A DNA stretch of 64,000 bases, taken from contig JAFGCI010000008.1 of the NCBI GenBank assembly GCA_016932735.1, forward strand, positions 39,478-103,477, read 5' to 3'. Below are positions 1 through 7,769 of this stretch, piece by piece (the first letter of the stretch is position 1; each line of letters opens with the position of its first letter). The DNA comes from Candidatus Aenigmatarchaeota archaeon (GTDB taxonomy: Archaea; Aenigmatarchaeota; Aenigmatarchaeia; QMZP01; QMZT01). Under the pieces are notes generated by a model, which was given only the letters and a program-made list of their open reading frames with translations, ran no database searches and was not told where the DNA came from. The position numbers were made by a program, and so were the translations under genes.

Positions 1-44
1 TTCTTAATCAGAAGAAAATAATGGGGGGGGGTTATGCCAACTTA

Positions 45-200
45 TCACCTGACTTTTATTATCCCCATCAGGACCAGGACTACAATGGCTATTATCACAG
101 CGCCAAGAAGACCAAACAAAAGCCAGCCTCCCAGGAACGCTAACACTGAAACCACTGTGATTCTGGACCAGTCCATTGATACTGTATTTTGCATTGCCAT
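45..200 (-). CDS. small membrane protein, 51 aa
   Basis: Reads ATG (200) to TGA (45), 51 residues. A GAGGTG ribosome-binding site lies about 8 bases before the ATG. The first 13 residues are polar (MAMQNTVSMDWSR); the rest is nearly all hydrophobic, with room for two closely spaced membrane helices, ending in the basic tail IIKVR. It is the last gene of a minus-strand series of small membrane proteins. No family recognised. The ribosome-binding site and sensible membrane topology are the evidence that it is real. Confidence 0.55.
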   Translation of the reverse strand: MAMQNTVSMDWSRITVVSVLAFLGGWLLFGLLGAVIIAIVVLVLMGIIKVR

Positions 201-247
201 TTTCAATCACACCTCAATTTTTTAATCATCTATGCCAGACGAGTCCA

Positions 248-349
248 TCACGCCCAATGAAGGGTCACAATGCCGTAGTAGATGAGAACTATCAGAGCTG
301 CTACGATAATTATTGCAAGGCCTCCGAAGAATCCTTTCAGGCATTTCAT
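248..349 (-). CDS. tiny single-span membrane protein, 33 aa
   Basis: Starts at an ATG that overlaps the TGA of the preceding gene (ATGA, 346-349) and ends at TGA 248. A basic N-terminus (MKCLKG) is followed by about 20 hydrophobic residues (LAIIIVAALIVLIYYGIV) and a short tail: a one-helix membrane protein. The 4-base stop-start overlap implies translational coupling with the 57-residue gene upstream. Function unknown. It could be noncoding, but the overlap and clean helix argue for a gene. Confidence 0.5.
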   Translation of the reverse strand: MKCLKGFFGGLAIIIVAALIVLIYYGIVTLHWA

Positions 350-519
350 GGTGCCACCACGAAAACATATGTGAAGGCAAAGACAACCAGCACTGTAACA
401 ATTCCTGTAACAATGTTACGGTTCTTCATCCTGCCTCTTTCAGCCCGCTCCTCAGTGGCAGCTTCTTCTGCGATCCTGAGGATTGCTTTTCTTCTTTCGC
501 CTATATCCATAAATCCCAT
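346..519 (-). CDS. small membrane-anchored protein sharing a juxtamembrane module with the 1062-1691 gene
   Basis: 57 residues from ATG 519, with an AAGGTG-like ribosome-binding site just upstream. The N-terminal half is charged (RRKAILRIAEEA, then EERAERGRMKNRN) and is followed by one hydrophobic helix ending FTYVFVVAP. The charged stretch and helix align closely with residues about 25-70 of the 209-residue protein encoded at 1062-1691 (pattern EA-x3-ER-x-ER-x-R-x-KN-x-N-x3-GIV, then V-x-V-x-AF-x-Y-x-FV). This shared module is good evidence that the short frame is translated. Expected topology is charged N-terminus inside. Function unknown. Confidence 0.7.
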   Translation of the reverse strand: MGFMDIGERRKAILRIAEEAATEERAERGRMKNRNIVTGIVTVLVVFAFTYVFVVAP

Positions 520-539
520 TCCAACACCTTCATTCTTTC

Positions 540-651
540 TCTAATTATATTTTGCTGTTTTGTCCGGGCTAGCTAACGCTAGCATTATTCGTTTAATCAT
601 TCGCTCTCCGGTTTTGCTTTACCGGCCTGACTCAATCTTTCTCTTTGAATC
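540..651. other. intergenic gap with two short hairpins
   Basis: Contains GCTAGC-TAAC-GCTAGC at about 571-586 and CCGGT-TTTGCTTT-ACCGG further right. No reading frame with a ribosome-binding site is seen. The hairpins could mark the 3' end of the 652-978 gene or a processing site. Confidence 0.3.
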
Positions 652-978
652 CTAGAGCGGTCCTATGACCGTCGGAAGGAAACTTAATATGCTTACAGCT
701 ATCCACACAATGACTGCTATCAGCAGTGCCTTGAGCCAACCTATCTTATAGATGCTTCCCAGCGCGATGAGCCATACAATGCCGCCTATAAAGGCTGCAA
801 GTAGTCCTGTGCCAAGGAAGAAATACGCCCCCGTGTAAACTATGGCGCCGACAAAGGCTGCCATGACAGCTGATCCTAATCCTTCCTCCTGACCAAGGAG
901 CTTCGTTACGATGTATATTATTATAGCCGAAACAACCATGCTGATTACGAAACTTAAGATAACTATTGGTATTTCCAT
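652..978 (-). CDS. small multi-span membrane protein, 108 aa
   Basis: 108 residues, almost all hydrophobic, with about four transmembrane helices broken by short polar turns (KLLGQEEG near residue 30, YKIG near residue 77). A GAGGTG site sits 6 bases before the ATG. No signal peptide or catalytic motif is seen. It resembles small archaeal integral membrane proteins of unknown function and has the same general look as the protein at 33473-33844. It lies in the minus-strand membrane-protein series. Confidence 0.75.
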   Translation of the reverse strand: MEIPIVILSFVISMVVSAIIIYIVTKLLGQEEGLGSAVMAAFVGAIVYTGAYFFLGTGLLAAFIGGIVWLIALGSIYKIGWLKALLIAVIVWIAVSILSFLPTVIGPL

Positions 979-1061
979 TAAATCACCTCTTCATTAGCTA
1001 TCACAAGCTAACTATCACGATATTTATCTTCACTATTCCTTTCATAATTTCTCTTCATACT

Positions 1062-1691
1062 CTAACCTGGCAGGGAATCGTAGATTGCCTTGTACCCTTT
1101 CAATGCCATGGTAAACTCATCCTTTAGTATCTCTATTTCTATCAGGCCGGATTTTCTCATTTCCTGTGCCTTTGCCAGAATGTCAGGTGCTGCGTACAGC
1201 GTCATGAAATTCGTGCTGTTCATCGAAAAGCGTATATCAGGGTCACTTGAAGCGCCTTCTACGGTTGTCGGATAATTATCTCTTACTGTCGTGGTGAATC
1301 TCCTGTTCTGGTCAGTTATCACAGACTCGATCACTGGAAACCCGCCGAACATCATGTAAGAATGCAATTTGTAAGAGCCCACTTCATTTAGCATCCAGTT
1401 CACATTATCGCTCCCTATATCCGAGGGCGATGTGAGGGCCGGTTTTGTTAAGATGGGTTTCATAACGAACGTGGATGTTATCACGAAAAAATACAGGAAA
1501 GCGAGGACTATCACCAAAGCTACAATTCCTATCGCAGCATTGTGATTCTTTTCCCTGCTTCTTTCAGATCGTTCATTAGCGACGGCTTCTTTTGAAATCT
1601 CGCGATCGGCTTTTCTCATTTCATCAATGTTCATTAATATCATTTCTAACCACCCCTGCTTTTCTTCCGTTTTATTCTGCTTTTTGTCCAT
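1062..1691 (-). CDS. single-span membrane protein with extracytoplasmic domain
   Basis: 209 residues: a charged cytoplasmic N-terminus (1-50) rich in E, R and K, one transmembrane helix (about 52-75), then about 130 extracytoplasmic residues. The C-terminal part (SMNSTNFMTLYAAPDI to the end) alternates hydrophobic and acidic residues and looks faintly like an SCP2-type lipid-binding fold; that is a weak impression, not a call. Residues 25-70 match the module of the 57-residue protein at 346-519. It follows the 1706-2272 gene by 14 bases, so the two are probably co-transcribed. Function unknown. Confidence 0.75.
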   Translation of the reverse strand: MDKKQNKTEEKQGWLEMILMNIDEMRKADREISKEAVANERSERSREKNHNAAIGIVALVIVLAFLYFFVITSTFVMKPILTKPALTSPSDIGSDNVNWMLNEVGSYKLHSYMMFGGFPVIESVITDQNRRFTTTVRDNYPTTVEGASSDPDIRFSMNSTNFMTLYAAPDILAKAQEMRKSGLIEIEILKDEFTMALKGYKAIYDSLPG

Positions 1692-1705
1692 GTTAACATA
1701 ATTAT

Positions 1706-2272
1706 TTAACCTTCTGGCTTGTCTGACCCCCTTGGTCCTCCTTGCCTCTTGGCATCATATCTGGATTCCTTTTCTCCAGGTGATGCCGAATGAGTGTCTC
1801 TCTTATTTTCTTCAGTGCCCTCGGAAAACCTATAATGCCTTGTTATCGTAATCCTGGCCATATCTTCAATTACGTCCCCTTTTTTATTGGGCAATAATCT
1901 CATCTTATGAATATCCAGGCCCTGAATCTCTATCTCGACTTTCCTGATACACGAATGGTTTGGCGCGAGGACAATTGTCTTATGGCCGGGTCCCCATTTT
2001 TTCTCGAATGTCCCTGATGTAAAATTAAATTTGGATAAAGGGATACCCGGCATAAAGGAACAATCCGTCTTCAGGTATATTATCTCATCGCCGTATGTCA
2101 TTATGGGGATTGTGCTTTTCCCTTCGTTCCTGCTGTTTTTCTCAAAATCTGTTGCTTCGTTGCCTGGTATGAAGTATAAACCATCCTCTTCACTACTTAT
2201 GCAACTCTTTATTTCCCTGATTTTGTCTTCCTTTGTATCTTCCCTTAATATACTACCTTTACTGCTTTCCAT
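1706..2272 (-). CDS. hypothetical soluble protein, 188 aa
   Basis: 188 residues, polar, without a signal peptide or membrane helix. The middle (60-150) is a mixed beta-rich region with a few conserved-looking aromatic and glycine residues (GTFEKKWGPGHKT). The last 35 residues are low-complexity and charged (KRDTHSASPGEKESRYDAK). It begins 3 bases after the 2276-2620 gene, so an operon with that secreted protein and the following membrane protein is likely. I do not recognise the family. Confidence 0.65.
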   Translation of the reverse strand: MESSKGSILREDTKEDKIREIKSCISSEEDGLYFIPGNEATDFEKNSRNEGKSTIPIMTYGDEIIYLKTDCSFMPGIPLSKFNFTSGTFEKKWGPGHKTIVLAPNHSCIRKVEIEIQGLDIHKMRLLPNKKGDVIEDMARITITRHYRFSEGTEENKRDTHSASPGEKESRYDAKRQGGPRGSDKPEG

Positions 2273-2275
2273 CTT

Positions 2276-2620
2276 TTAACACCCCGTAAATTTACCAAGC
2301 CAGTAATGCTTATCGTTGATAACTATCTCGGTCAATACCCGACAAGGTATATATGCATCCAGATTGTAAGAGTCTATGACGCTGCTGGTTATGGCGCATG
2401 TCTTCACATCTCCCGCACGCAAGTATATGCTTCCGTATATGTCTCTAGCAATAATTGAAGTGATTTCAGTTGCTGTGAATATTCCGGATTTCGCTGTTAC
2501 AACAAGATTGCCGGCTGTTCCGGTATTTACGGCTGGCTGCGCAGCATTGACACTGCATGCCATAAAAACAAAAAACATAAAACATACAAATATGCTTAAT
2601 GATATTTTTTTTCGTTTCAT
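2276..2620 (-). CDS. small secreted protein
   Basis: 114 residues with a typical signal peptide: MKRKK, a hydrophobic core, then either a lipobox-like FMAC or a signal-peptidase site after VNA (VNA-AQP). The mature part is about 87 residues, beta-rich, with three cysteines that could be disulfide-linked, the last at the C-terminus (GKFTGC). It is the first gene of the 2276-1062 series. Family not recognised. Confidence 0.7.
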   Translation of the reverse strand: MKRKKISLSIFVCFMFFVFMACSVNAAQPAVNTGTAGNLVVTAKSGIFTATEITSIIARDIYGSIYLRAGDVKTCAITSSVIDSYNLDAYIPCRVLTEIVINDKHYWLGKFTGC

Positions 2621-2727
2621 TTCTAATCTCCTCCTTTCTTTACCATAAACGTCTTTTCACTTTTCACTTTCATAATGAAAAAATAAGCTCAACAAGGAAG
2701 ATTTATTTCCTCCCTGCTGAGTCACAT

Positions 2728-2847
2728 TTAAGTTTTCATTATCTTTTTTCCGGCAGGCCTGTTTTTAACCATTCCTTTGCCGCCCGGAACTTTTGCAGCT
2801 CTTATCTTTGCCGCGTTCATTCTTCCGCCTCTGCTTTTCTTTGCCAT
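2728..2847 (-). CDS. small very basic protein, 39 aa
   Basis: 39 residues, from ATG 2847 with a strong ribosome-binding site (CGGAGGAAAGAAT before the ATG) to TAA 2728. Rich in Lys, Arg and Gly (begins MAKKSRGGRMNAAK; ends PAGKKIMKT), with no hydrophobic segment. The composition suits nucleic-acid binding or a ribosome-associated peptide, but no family is recognised. It lies 53 bases downstream of the 304-residue membrane protein gene on the same strand. Confidence 0.65.
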   Translation of the reverse strand: MAKKSRGGRMNAAKIRAAKVPGGKGMVKNRPAGKKIMKT

Positions 2848-2900
2848 ATTCTTTCCTCCGTTTTCATTGCCTGTCCATTAATTGCCGGTTTATCCTGCAT

Positions 2901-3806
2901 TTAATCAAAACATGCAATCATTTCTTTTTCGGCTACAGTGAACGCATTAGCCTTTGCTGTTGCGTCATTCAGAGCGTTTCTCAGGTCAGTTGTCCATTGA
3001 TCTGCATTGTGGCCTTCCCAAACCTTGCCGCACAGGTTCAGCTCGCTGCACATATTCAGATTCTGGATGTAGTATCTTTGGTCTGCTGCCTTGCTGCCTG
3101 ACAGGGCATCATCCATCCTGTCTATCTTGGCTACGCATTGCGGTTTGTTCGCCATGACTGCAATCTGCCTGTAAGTACTGATCTCTTCCTCGGCAAATCT
3201 GGTTATGGCAAGATTGACTTTATTTGACCTTTCCACAGAATCGATGCATAACTGGTTCATGTCCGTGTAATAGCTGTCTGTTTTGTAAGCGCTATCGAAT
3301 TGTATATAATCCTTCGCGTCATTTTTGATGTCAGCTGTCAGCCCTATGTAATTGTTATAGGTTTGAATCTGCACATCCGCATTACTCAATTGCGTATTGC
3401 CGGAATTTGCTTGCCAGTTAAGATAATCCATCTCGCTATTAAGAGAATTTATCTCATTAGACTGTTCCTGCATGGCGTAAGCACTCCAGCTCATACCCAA
3501 AATCAGAATGGATATTACAGCCAAACCGCCAACTATTCCTATGCTATCTATAGCATTCCTTTTCGTGTTTTCTCTGCCCGCTCTTGACGCGCTTCTTCGT
3601 TTTTCGGAATCCAGAATTTCGTCATCCATTCTGCCCCTTCTTGCAACACGCTCGTCTGCTTTCAGGCCTTCTGTTCTGCCTTTTTCGGCGACTCTTGCGT
3701 CAGCCTTCTTATCGGCGGCCTCTGTTCTTTCAGCCACTCTCTCTCTTTCGGCTACCCTCTCACCAGGATAGTCGTTCTGTTTATGGAATTCATAATCTTT
3801 TTCCAT
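2901..3806 (-). CDS. membrane-anchored protein with long charged N-terminus
   Basis: About 301 residues. I chose ATG 3806 rather than the in-frame GTG 9 bases earlier because that GTG lies inside the AGAGGTGG ribosome-binding site. Residues 1-90 are a highly charged, repetitive, probably coiled-coil region made of variants of ERVAERE and ADARVAEKGR. A transmembrane helix follows (about 92-112, GIVGGLAVISILILGMSW), then about 190 extracytoplasmic helical residues with six cysteines. The layout (ER-rich inside, one helix, outside domain) parallels the smaller proteins at 346-519 and 1062-1691. Function unknown. Confidence 0.75.
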   Translation of the reverse strand: MEKDYEFHKQNDYPGERVAERERVAERTEAADKKADARVAEKGRTEGLKADERVARRGRMDDEILDSEKRRSASRAGRENTKRNAIDSIGIVGGLAVISILILGMSWSAYAMQEQSNEINSLNSEMDYLNWQANSGNTQLSNADVQIQTYNNYIGLTADIKNDAKDYIQFDSAYKTDSYYTDMNQLCIDSVERSNKVNLAITRFAEEEISTYRQIAVMANKPQCVAKIDRMDDALSGSKAADQRYYIQNLNMCSELNLCGKVWEGHNADQWTTDLRNALNDATAKANAFTVAEKEMIACFD

Positions 3807-3856
3807 ATTAACCACCTCTTTCTTTTCATCTATAATTTTCGCTTCAAGTTTACCGT

Positions 3857-4309
3857 TTAGGATGGGAACGGCTCTTTTAGCACTATGTTGTTCCCGGTTA
3901 CCGCAATGTAGTCTGACCTTATCAGCACATCTTCTTCTCCCTTATGATCCACTAATATGGACAATAGCGTGTTAGTTTGCCTGGAACGGTTAACTTCTTT
4001 GACTTTTCCGATTTCCTTTCCGGTGTAGTCGAATACTTTCATCCCGACATATTCCGTGACCGGATGTATGTTCAGCACGACGCCTTCATCGGTTACCGAG
4101 CCTATATATCCCGCGCCCATGTACTGGTATGCTTCGAAAATACCAGGATCGATTACAATCCCTTCGATTGTCAGATCTTTGGGATGCATATGTATTGACT
4201 TTACCTTTCCGATTTTCTTTCCATCACTCGTCAGCACCTTTCTGCCCACTACAGAACTGAGTTCAATAGTGTCTCTAAAGGCCAGAGTGTTATGTTTTGT
4301 AGTTTCCAT
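3857..4309 (-). CDS. double PRC-barrel domain protein
   Basis: 150 residues. Two PRC-barrel units are visible: residues about 15-80 (SSVVGRKVLTSDGKKIGKVK) and about 85-150 (VGMKVFDYTGKEIGKVKEVN), each with the V-G-x-V-x-(D/T)-x-G-K-x-I-G-K-V signature. PRC barrels occur in RimM, photosynthetic reaction centre H subunit and many archaeal proteins of unknown role, including some linked to cell division (CdpB). Preceded by GGGGGAGGT at a good distance. First gene of the minus-strand series after the HTH regulator; role unknown. Confidence 0.85.
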   Translation of the reverse strand: METTKHNTLAFRDTIELSSVVGRKVLTSDGKKIGKVKSIHMHPKDLTIEGIVIDPGIFEAYQYMGAGYIGSVTDEGVVLNIHPVTEYVGMKVFDYTGKEIGKVKEVNRSRQTNTLLSILVDHKGEEDVLIRSDYIAVTGNNIVLKEPFPS

Positions 4310-4444
4310 ATAATCTACCTCCCCCTAGGACGAATTATTTTCTTAATCGGATTATTCTGTCCAGCCAATGGCTAAATTGCCGGCATATATACTATCTGTT
4401 CTAAATCAGAACGGTTTCTCAGAATCAGGTTGTGAATGTATATC

Positions 4445-4993
4445 TTATTGGAACAATGACCCGATATTGAATGATTTTTCATCCATCAGCTGATGGAACA
4501 GGTTCATCGGGTTCTGCATGATTATCCTGTTTACTGTGAACGGATACACGTTTTTTACCTCAATCTCATCGGAGCATTCTTTCTGCAGCGTCATCATGAA
4601 TATGTCCTTCTGGCTGCTGTCGCGAAAGCCCATGAGAAGAAAATGGCTGACGTCCGATTCGGGAATCCTGTATGCTGAAATCACAAAAGGTATTTTTTTC
4701 AGCCTTTCGTTCACTTCATATTCGTCGAACCTGCCCCATACCGAAGAGCTTATCTTGACAGACATGAGAACCATAAGGCTTATCCCGATTTTCCTGTAGT
4801 TTATTACAGGAATGTAGCCTTCTATAATTCCCGCATCCTCAAGCTTCTTTCTTATCTTAAAGATTGCCTGCTGGCTAAGGCCCATCGTTCTTGCAATCTC
4901 GGAATCAGAAATCCTCGCTATGTCTATGATGTTCTTTAGAACCTTCTGCTCATTTCTTGTCAGGCTGAAATCATTTGGGTCTTTCTTGCGCAT
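4445..4993 (-). CDS. winged-HTH transcriptional regulator, Lrp/AsnC-like
   Basis: 183 residues from ATG 4993 (a TTG lies 6 bases earlier). Residues 10-62 form the winged helix: LTRNEQKVLKNIIDIARIS, then DSEIARTMGLSQQAIFKIRKKLE as helix-turn-helix, and AGIIEGYIPVINYRKIG as wing and entry strand, as in Lrp/AsnC proteins. The C-terminal 120 residues resemble a diverged ligand-sensing domain. A TATA-like TTTATAAA (5013-5020 on the plus strand) lies about 25 bases before the ATG, so the mRNA is probably leaderless. It may control the adjacent membrane-protein series (inference). Confidence 0.75.
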   Translation of the reverse strand: MRKKDPNDFSLTRNEQKVLKNIIDIARISDSEIARTMGLSQQAIFKIRKKLEDAGIIEGYIPVINYRKIGISLMVLMSVKISSSVWGRFDEYEVNERLKKIPFVISAYRIPESDVSHFLLMGFRDSSQKDIFMMTLQKECSDEIEVKNVYPFTVNRIIMQNPMNLFHQLMDEKSFNIGSLFQ

Positions 4994-4999
4994 AATCAA

Positions 5000-5154
5000 A
5001 AATTAATTTACGGTTTTATAAATATTAATATATAAATACACCAAACGGGGGATTGCCCGGCTCTTACCTGTTTTAATCTCTCTTACGCCAGCCCCTGCGT
5101 ATCTGGCTTATCCGCCATAAAAATAGAATGAGGGGAAGGTTGATAAGTGTTTGA
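5000..5154. other. intergenic region
   Basis: Holds the promoter of the HTH gene at its left end. The rest has no convincing gene or RNA. It marks the boundary to the AT-rich pair that follows. Confidence 0.4.
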
Positions 5155-5784
5155 TTATCTCTTAAACCATGACTTAATGCGGTTTTTTATTCCTATTTTA
5201 TTATTTTTTGATTCTTTATCCTCATAAAAAATAGAATCCTTAGAACGTGGTATTTCAGAATTCGAATCGTTCTTAACATTAAAAATGGAGTTATCAGAAA
5301 GAGGTATTTTTGCTTTCTTGACGGGCTTCTTTCTCTTCTTCTTTCTTTTAAAAGGTTTTTTCTCTATTTTTTTACTTATAATTTTAAATCCCATTTCCTC
5401 AATAAGATATTTTTTCATTCCCCGCTTCAATTCTATTGCCTTATCAAACAAATCATTTAATTTACTTTCATCCCACAAAATGATTTTATATCTTTTTGCG
5501 AGTTCATATGCTTCTTGAGTAATATCTATACCGGTAATCACGATAATAACTCTGGATGCTCTTATTTCTTTGTTTTTGCTGTTCCATTGATGGATGAGGT
5601 TTCTTACATTTATACCTCCACTATCACGTTGTTTGCATTCGACTATTATATCTTTGTCTTCGTATTTAACATAAACGTCAATCTCATAGTCACTAAGTTT
5701 GATATTTGTCTCCGTTTCAAACCCTGCCAATTTAAAAAGTCTTTCTACATTACTCTCCAGAAACGAGCCGCCTCTTCGCGCCAT
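5155..5784 (-). CDS. restriction-endonuclease-like (PD-(D/E)XK, Mrr-type) protein
   Basis: 209 residues. The N-terminal 110 residues carry a PD-(D/E)XK nuclease core: FLESNVERLFKLAGFETE (helix with Glu), DYEIDVYVKYEDKDIIVECKQR (catalytic D and E-C-K), then the predicted helix VRNLIHQWNSKNKE and a Rossmann-like strand (VIIVITG). This matches Mrr/DUF2034-like endonucleases. Residues 125-209 are a lysine-rich, low-complexity tail that may bind nucleic acid. The base composition is clearly more AT-rich than the flanks and is shared with the next gene upstream. A DNA defence or repair role is inference. Confidence 0.75.
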   Translation of the reverse strand: MARRGGSFLESNVERLFKLAGFETETNIKLSDYEIDVYVKYEDKDIIVECKQRDSGGINVRNLIHQWNSKNKEIRASRVIIVITGIDITQEAYELAKRYKIILWDESKLNDLFDKAIELKRGMKKYLIEEMGFKIISKKIEKKPFKRKKKRKKPVKKAKIPLSDNSIFNVKNDSNSEIPRSKDSIFYEDKESKNNKIGIKNRIKSWFKR

Positions 5785-5842
5785 AATATCATTATTTCAT
5801 ATCAGATATTAAAATTATTGAGCAAATTTCTTTTTCAAGAAA

Positions 5843-6352
5843 TTATATTTTACAGAGTTTTTCGATAATTTCAAAACCTTTATTTAATGCTTCATTAGTA
5901 TATTTTGCATCTTTTTTAGAGTCCATAAAATTTAGAATCTTAAATTTTTTCTTTAAAACATTATTCCTTAATTCATTGAAATCTTTAATATCCCTCCACA
6001 AATCAATATCTATCGATTTCACATAGAAAAAACAATCATCATTTAAAACCAATAATAGTTTATTGTTTATGAATTTTTGTGTATCTTTTACAATTTTTTT
6101 TGTATACTGTTCTGGATTCAATTGATATTCTTTGATAACCTGGTCTATCTTTACTTGAGGATTATTTGAAATATGCAATTGAATCATGCTTCTCAATAAA
6201 GACTCAATAATGCCTTGGAGAAATGAAATATAACCCATTTTATTAAATGGATTATCTAACGCCTTAGTGGACTTCTCCATTATAGGTAGTTTTTCTAATA
6301 TATGTTTTTTAAACAAATGCAAACTGTCTTCGGGATTTTTTTCTCCAGACAT
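5843..6352 (-). CDS. hypothetical helical protein in AT-rich pair
   Basis: 169 residues, mostly helical, rich in K, I, N and F; soluble, no signal peptide. The C-terminal part (DIKDFNELRNNVLKKKF) has the look of an RN-type helix as in HEPN-like or RiboL-PSP-like proteins, but the R-x4-6-H motif is not present, so no family is assigned. It lies 58 bases upstream of the nuclease gene on the same strand with the same AT-rich base use, so they may have arrived together. Confidence 0.65.
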   Translation of the reverse strand: MSGEKNPEDSLHLFKKHILEKLPIMEKSTKALDNPFNKMGYISFLQGIIESLLRSMIQLHISNNPQVKIDQVIKEYQLNPEQYTKKIVKDTQKFINNKLLLVLNDDCFFYVKSIDIDLWRDIKDFNELRNNVLKKKFKILNFMDSKKDAKYTNEALNKGFEIIEKLCKI

Positions 6353-6494
6353 ATTTATCAGAAAATAATTATCATATTATTTTAAAAATAATGATATTTT
6401 CTTATTTTACTCTCTGTTTTCCGTTTCCATCCCTAAACCTTCTTCTTTTTATAACAGTTCATATAAACAAACAATAACCGCATGGAGGATTTCT

Positions 6495-6527
6495 ATGGAT
6501 AAGAAGAAGGGCTTCTTCTGTCACTAA
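6495..6527 (+). CDS. possible 10-residue ORF or short hairpin RNA
   Basis: ATG 6495 has GGAGG 6 bases upstream and a TTTTTATAA box about 45 bases upstream. The frame reads MDKKKGFFCH and stops at TAA 6525. The coding bases form a perfect hairpin, AGAAGAAG-GG-CTTCTTCT (about 6501-6518). It could be a tiny peptide, or the terminator hairpin of a very short transcript. Resembles the other tiny Lys-rich frames at 43662 and 43965. Confidence 0.3.
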   Translation: MDKKKGFFCH

Positions 6528-6556
6528 TTTATACCTTTTTGTTATACTTACTAGTG

Positions 6557-7201
6557 ATGAAAAGAGACTTAACGGCTTATTCGGGGGAGAAGTTCGCGCT
6601 GAGGTATCTGGATTTCCTGAACAGGAGATATGGGCATCAGGACATCATCAGCCCTGAGTCTGTTGTTCGTCCTTTCTATGTCGCGGGCTTTCGCGAATAC
6701 AGGAACCCCGGCGGAAGAACAGGTGTCAGCTCTTTTGATTACAGGGGGAAGGATATTGTCTGGTCGAAAAGAGGCGACAAGATTCATCAGGGACATGAAC
6801 TTCTCGTCGTCTCTCCGGAAAAAAGGGAGGATGCGGATAACATGATGGTCCTTTACAGGGAGGCTCAGAAGAGAGGAGTTTATGATCCGCTTTCATTCTT
6901 AAGGCTCGGAAGAAACGAACAGGAGCGGTTCTTTATGTTCGGGCTGACGCCGCACCTTTGGATTCCCGACAGATCGGTCAGGGAAAAGAAGAAGTTTCGT
7001 AAAGGCATGGAAAGAATCCATGACGCGCTTCTTGAGATAGTTCCTGAAAGGCGTTTTCTGTGCTGGTCTGACCTTGGAGCAAGCGTCAACTTCGGCTACC
7101 GGGACAGGAAGCTTTATTATCATGATATCGAGCTAATCCATCCCGAGAATCGGAAAGAGTTTTTCGACTACTGGTCGAAGAGGGTTCATAAGTTCAGATG
7201 A
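6557..7201 (+). CDS. hypothetical protein, 214 aa
   Basis: Start chosen at ATG 6557: a TTTATACC box at 6528-6535 lies about 26 bases upstream, typical of a leaderless archaeal mRNA, so the upstream in-frame TTG (6539) would fall before the transcript start. Soluble, 214 residues, many aromatic and basic residues (FREYRNPGGRTGVSSFDYRG; WSDLGASVNFGYRDRKLYYHD). The C-terminus overlaps the convergent rdgB gene by 16 bases. I do not recognise a family; the conserved-looking polar patches could be an enzyme site. Confidence 0.75.
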   Translation: MKRDLTAYSGEKFALRYLDFLNRRYGHQDIISPESVVRPFYVAGFREYRNPGGRTGVSSFDYRGKDIVWSKRGDKIHQGHELLVVSPEKREDADNMMVLYREAQKRGVYDPLSFLRLGRNEQERFFMFGLTPHLWIPDRSVREKKKFRKGMERIHDALLEIVPERRFLCWSDLGASVNFGYRDRKLYYHDIELIHPENRKEFFDYWSKRVHKFR

Positions 7202-7722
7202 GCCTTCATCTTCTCCAGTGCAAGCCTTCTGTGGGAAATCCCGTTCTTCTCTTCGGGTTTCATCTCCGCGTAGGTTTTCTTATGACCTTCCGGAACAAAT
7301 ATCGGGTCGAAGCCGAAGCTTTTGCCCCTCGGAGAGACTATTTTTCCTTTGACGGCTCCCTCGAAAAAAACCGTCTTGCCGTCATGAAGAAAACCGATGT
7401 TTGCAACCGCTGTTGCATTGAAATTGTTATATTTCTTGCATAGTTCGTAGATGCCTTCAATTCCGATTGCATCCTTGAACCATTTAATGAACGGGCCCGG
7501 AAATCCGTTCAGGCATTCCAGATGGAAAGATACGTCCTCGACGAAAAGGTTTTCCTTTCCGGTCTTTGCCGCTTCGCGAAGCTTTTCCTCTATTATCTTT
7601 TTCGGGTCGAGGTTCTGTATTTCGGGAAGGTCCAGTTTTATGTTTTCAACTTCTTCCCCGAGAATCTGCCTTGCCTCCCGAAGCTTGTTCTCATTTCCGG
7701 TAACGAAAAATAACTTGGTCAT
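7186..7722 (-). CDS. rdgB: RdgB/HAM1-type XTP/dITP pyrophosphatase
   Basis: 178 residues, usual length for the family. Removes non-canonical purine triphosphates (ITP, dITP, XTP) by cleavage to the monophosphate and pyrophosphate, protecting DNA and RNA. Signatures: TGNENKLREA at residues 8-17, the metal-site region VEDVSFHLECLNGFPGPF (61-78), GKSFGFDPIF (about 133-142) and SHRRLALEK near the C-terminus. Convergent with the preceding gene, overlapping it by 16 bases. Assignment is firm. Confidence 0.93.
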   Translation of the reverse strand: MTKLFFVTGNENKLREARQILGEEVENIKLDLPEIQNLDPKKIIEEKLREAAKTGKENLFVEDVSFHLECLNGFPGPFIKWFKDAIGIEGIYELCKKYNNFNATAVANIGFLHDGKTVFFEGAVKGKIVSPRGKSFGFDPIFVPEGHKKTYAEMKPEEKNGISHRRLALEKMKAHLNL

Positions 7723-7769
7723 AAGATATTTTGGGAAAGAGATTTATTATATGGATTCATTGATTGTTT

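Noticed and set aside
23..31. Run of nine G
   Set aside because: Could be phase variation, but it lies after the stop of the nearest gene and homopolymer length is prone to sequencing error.
4..225. Longer open frames on both strands covering 4-225
   Set aside because: They run against the better supported 51-residue membrane frame at 45-200, which has a ribosome-binding site and a coherent helix. The longer frames have no such signals.
176..544. Plus-strand frame of 122 codons
   Set aside because: Antisense to two small membrane genes that share a module and an ATGA junction with neighbours; no promoter or ribosome-binding site.
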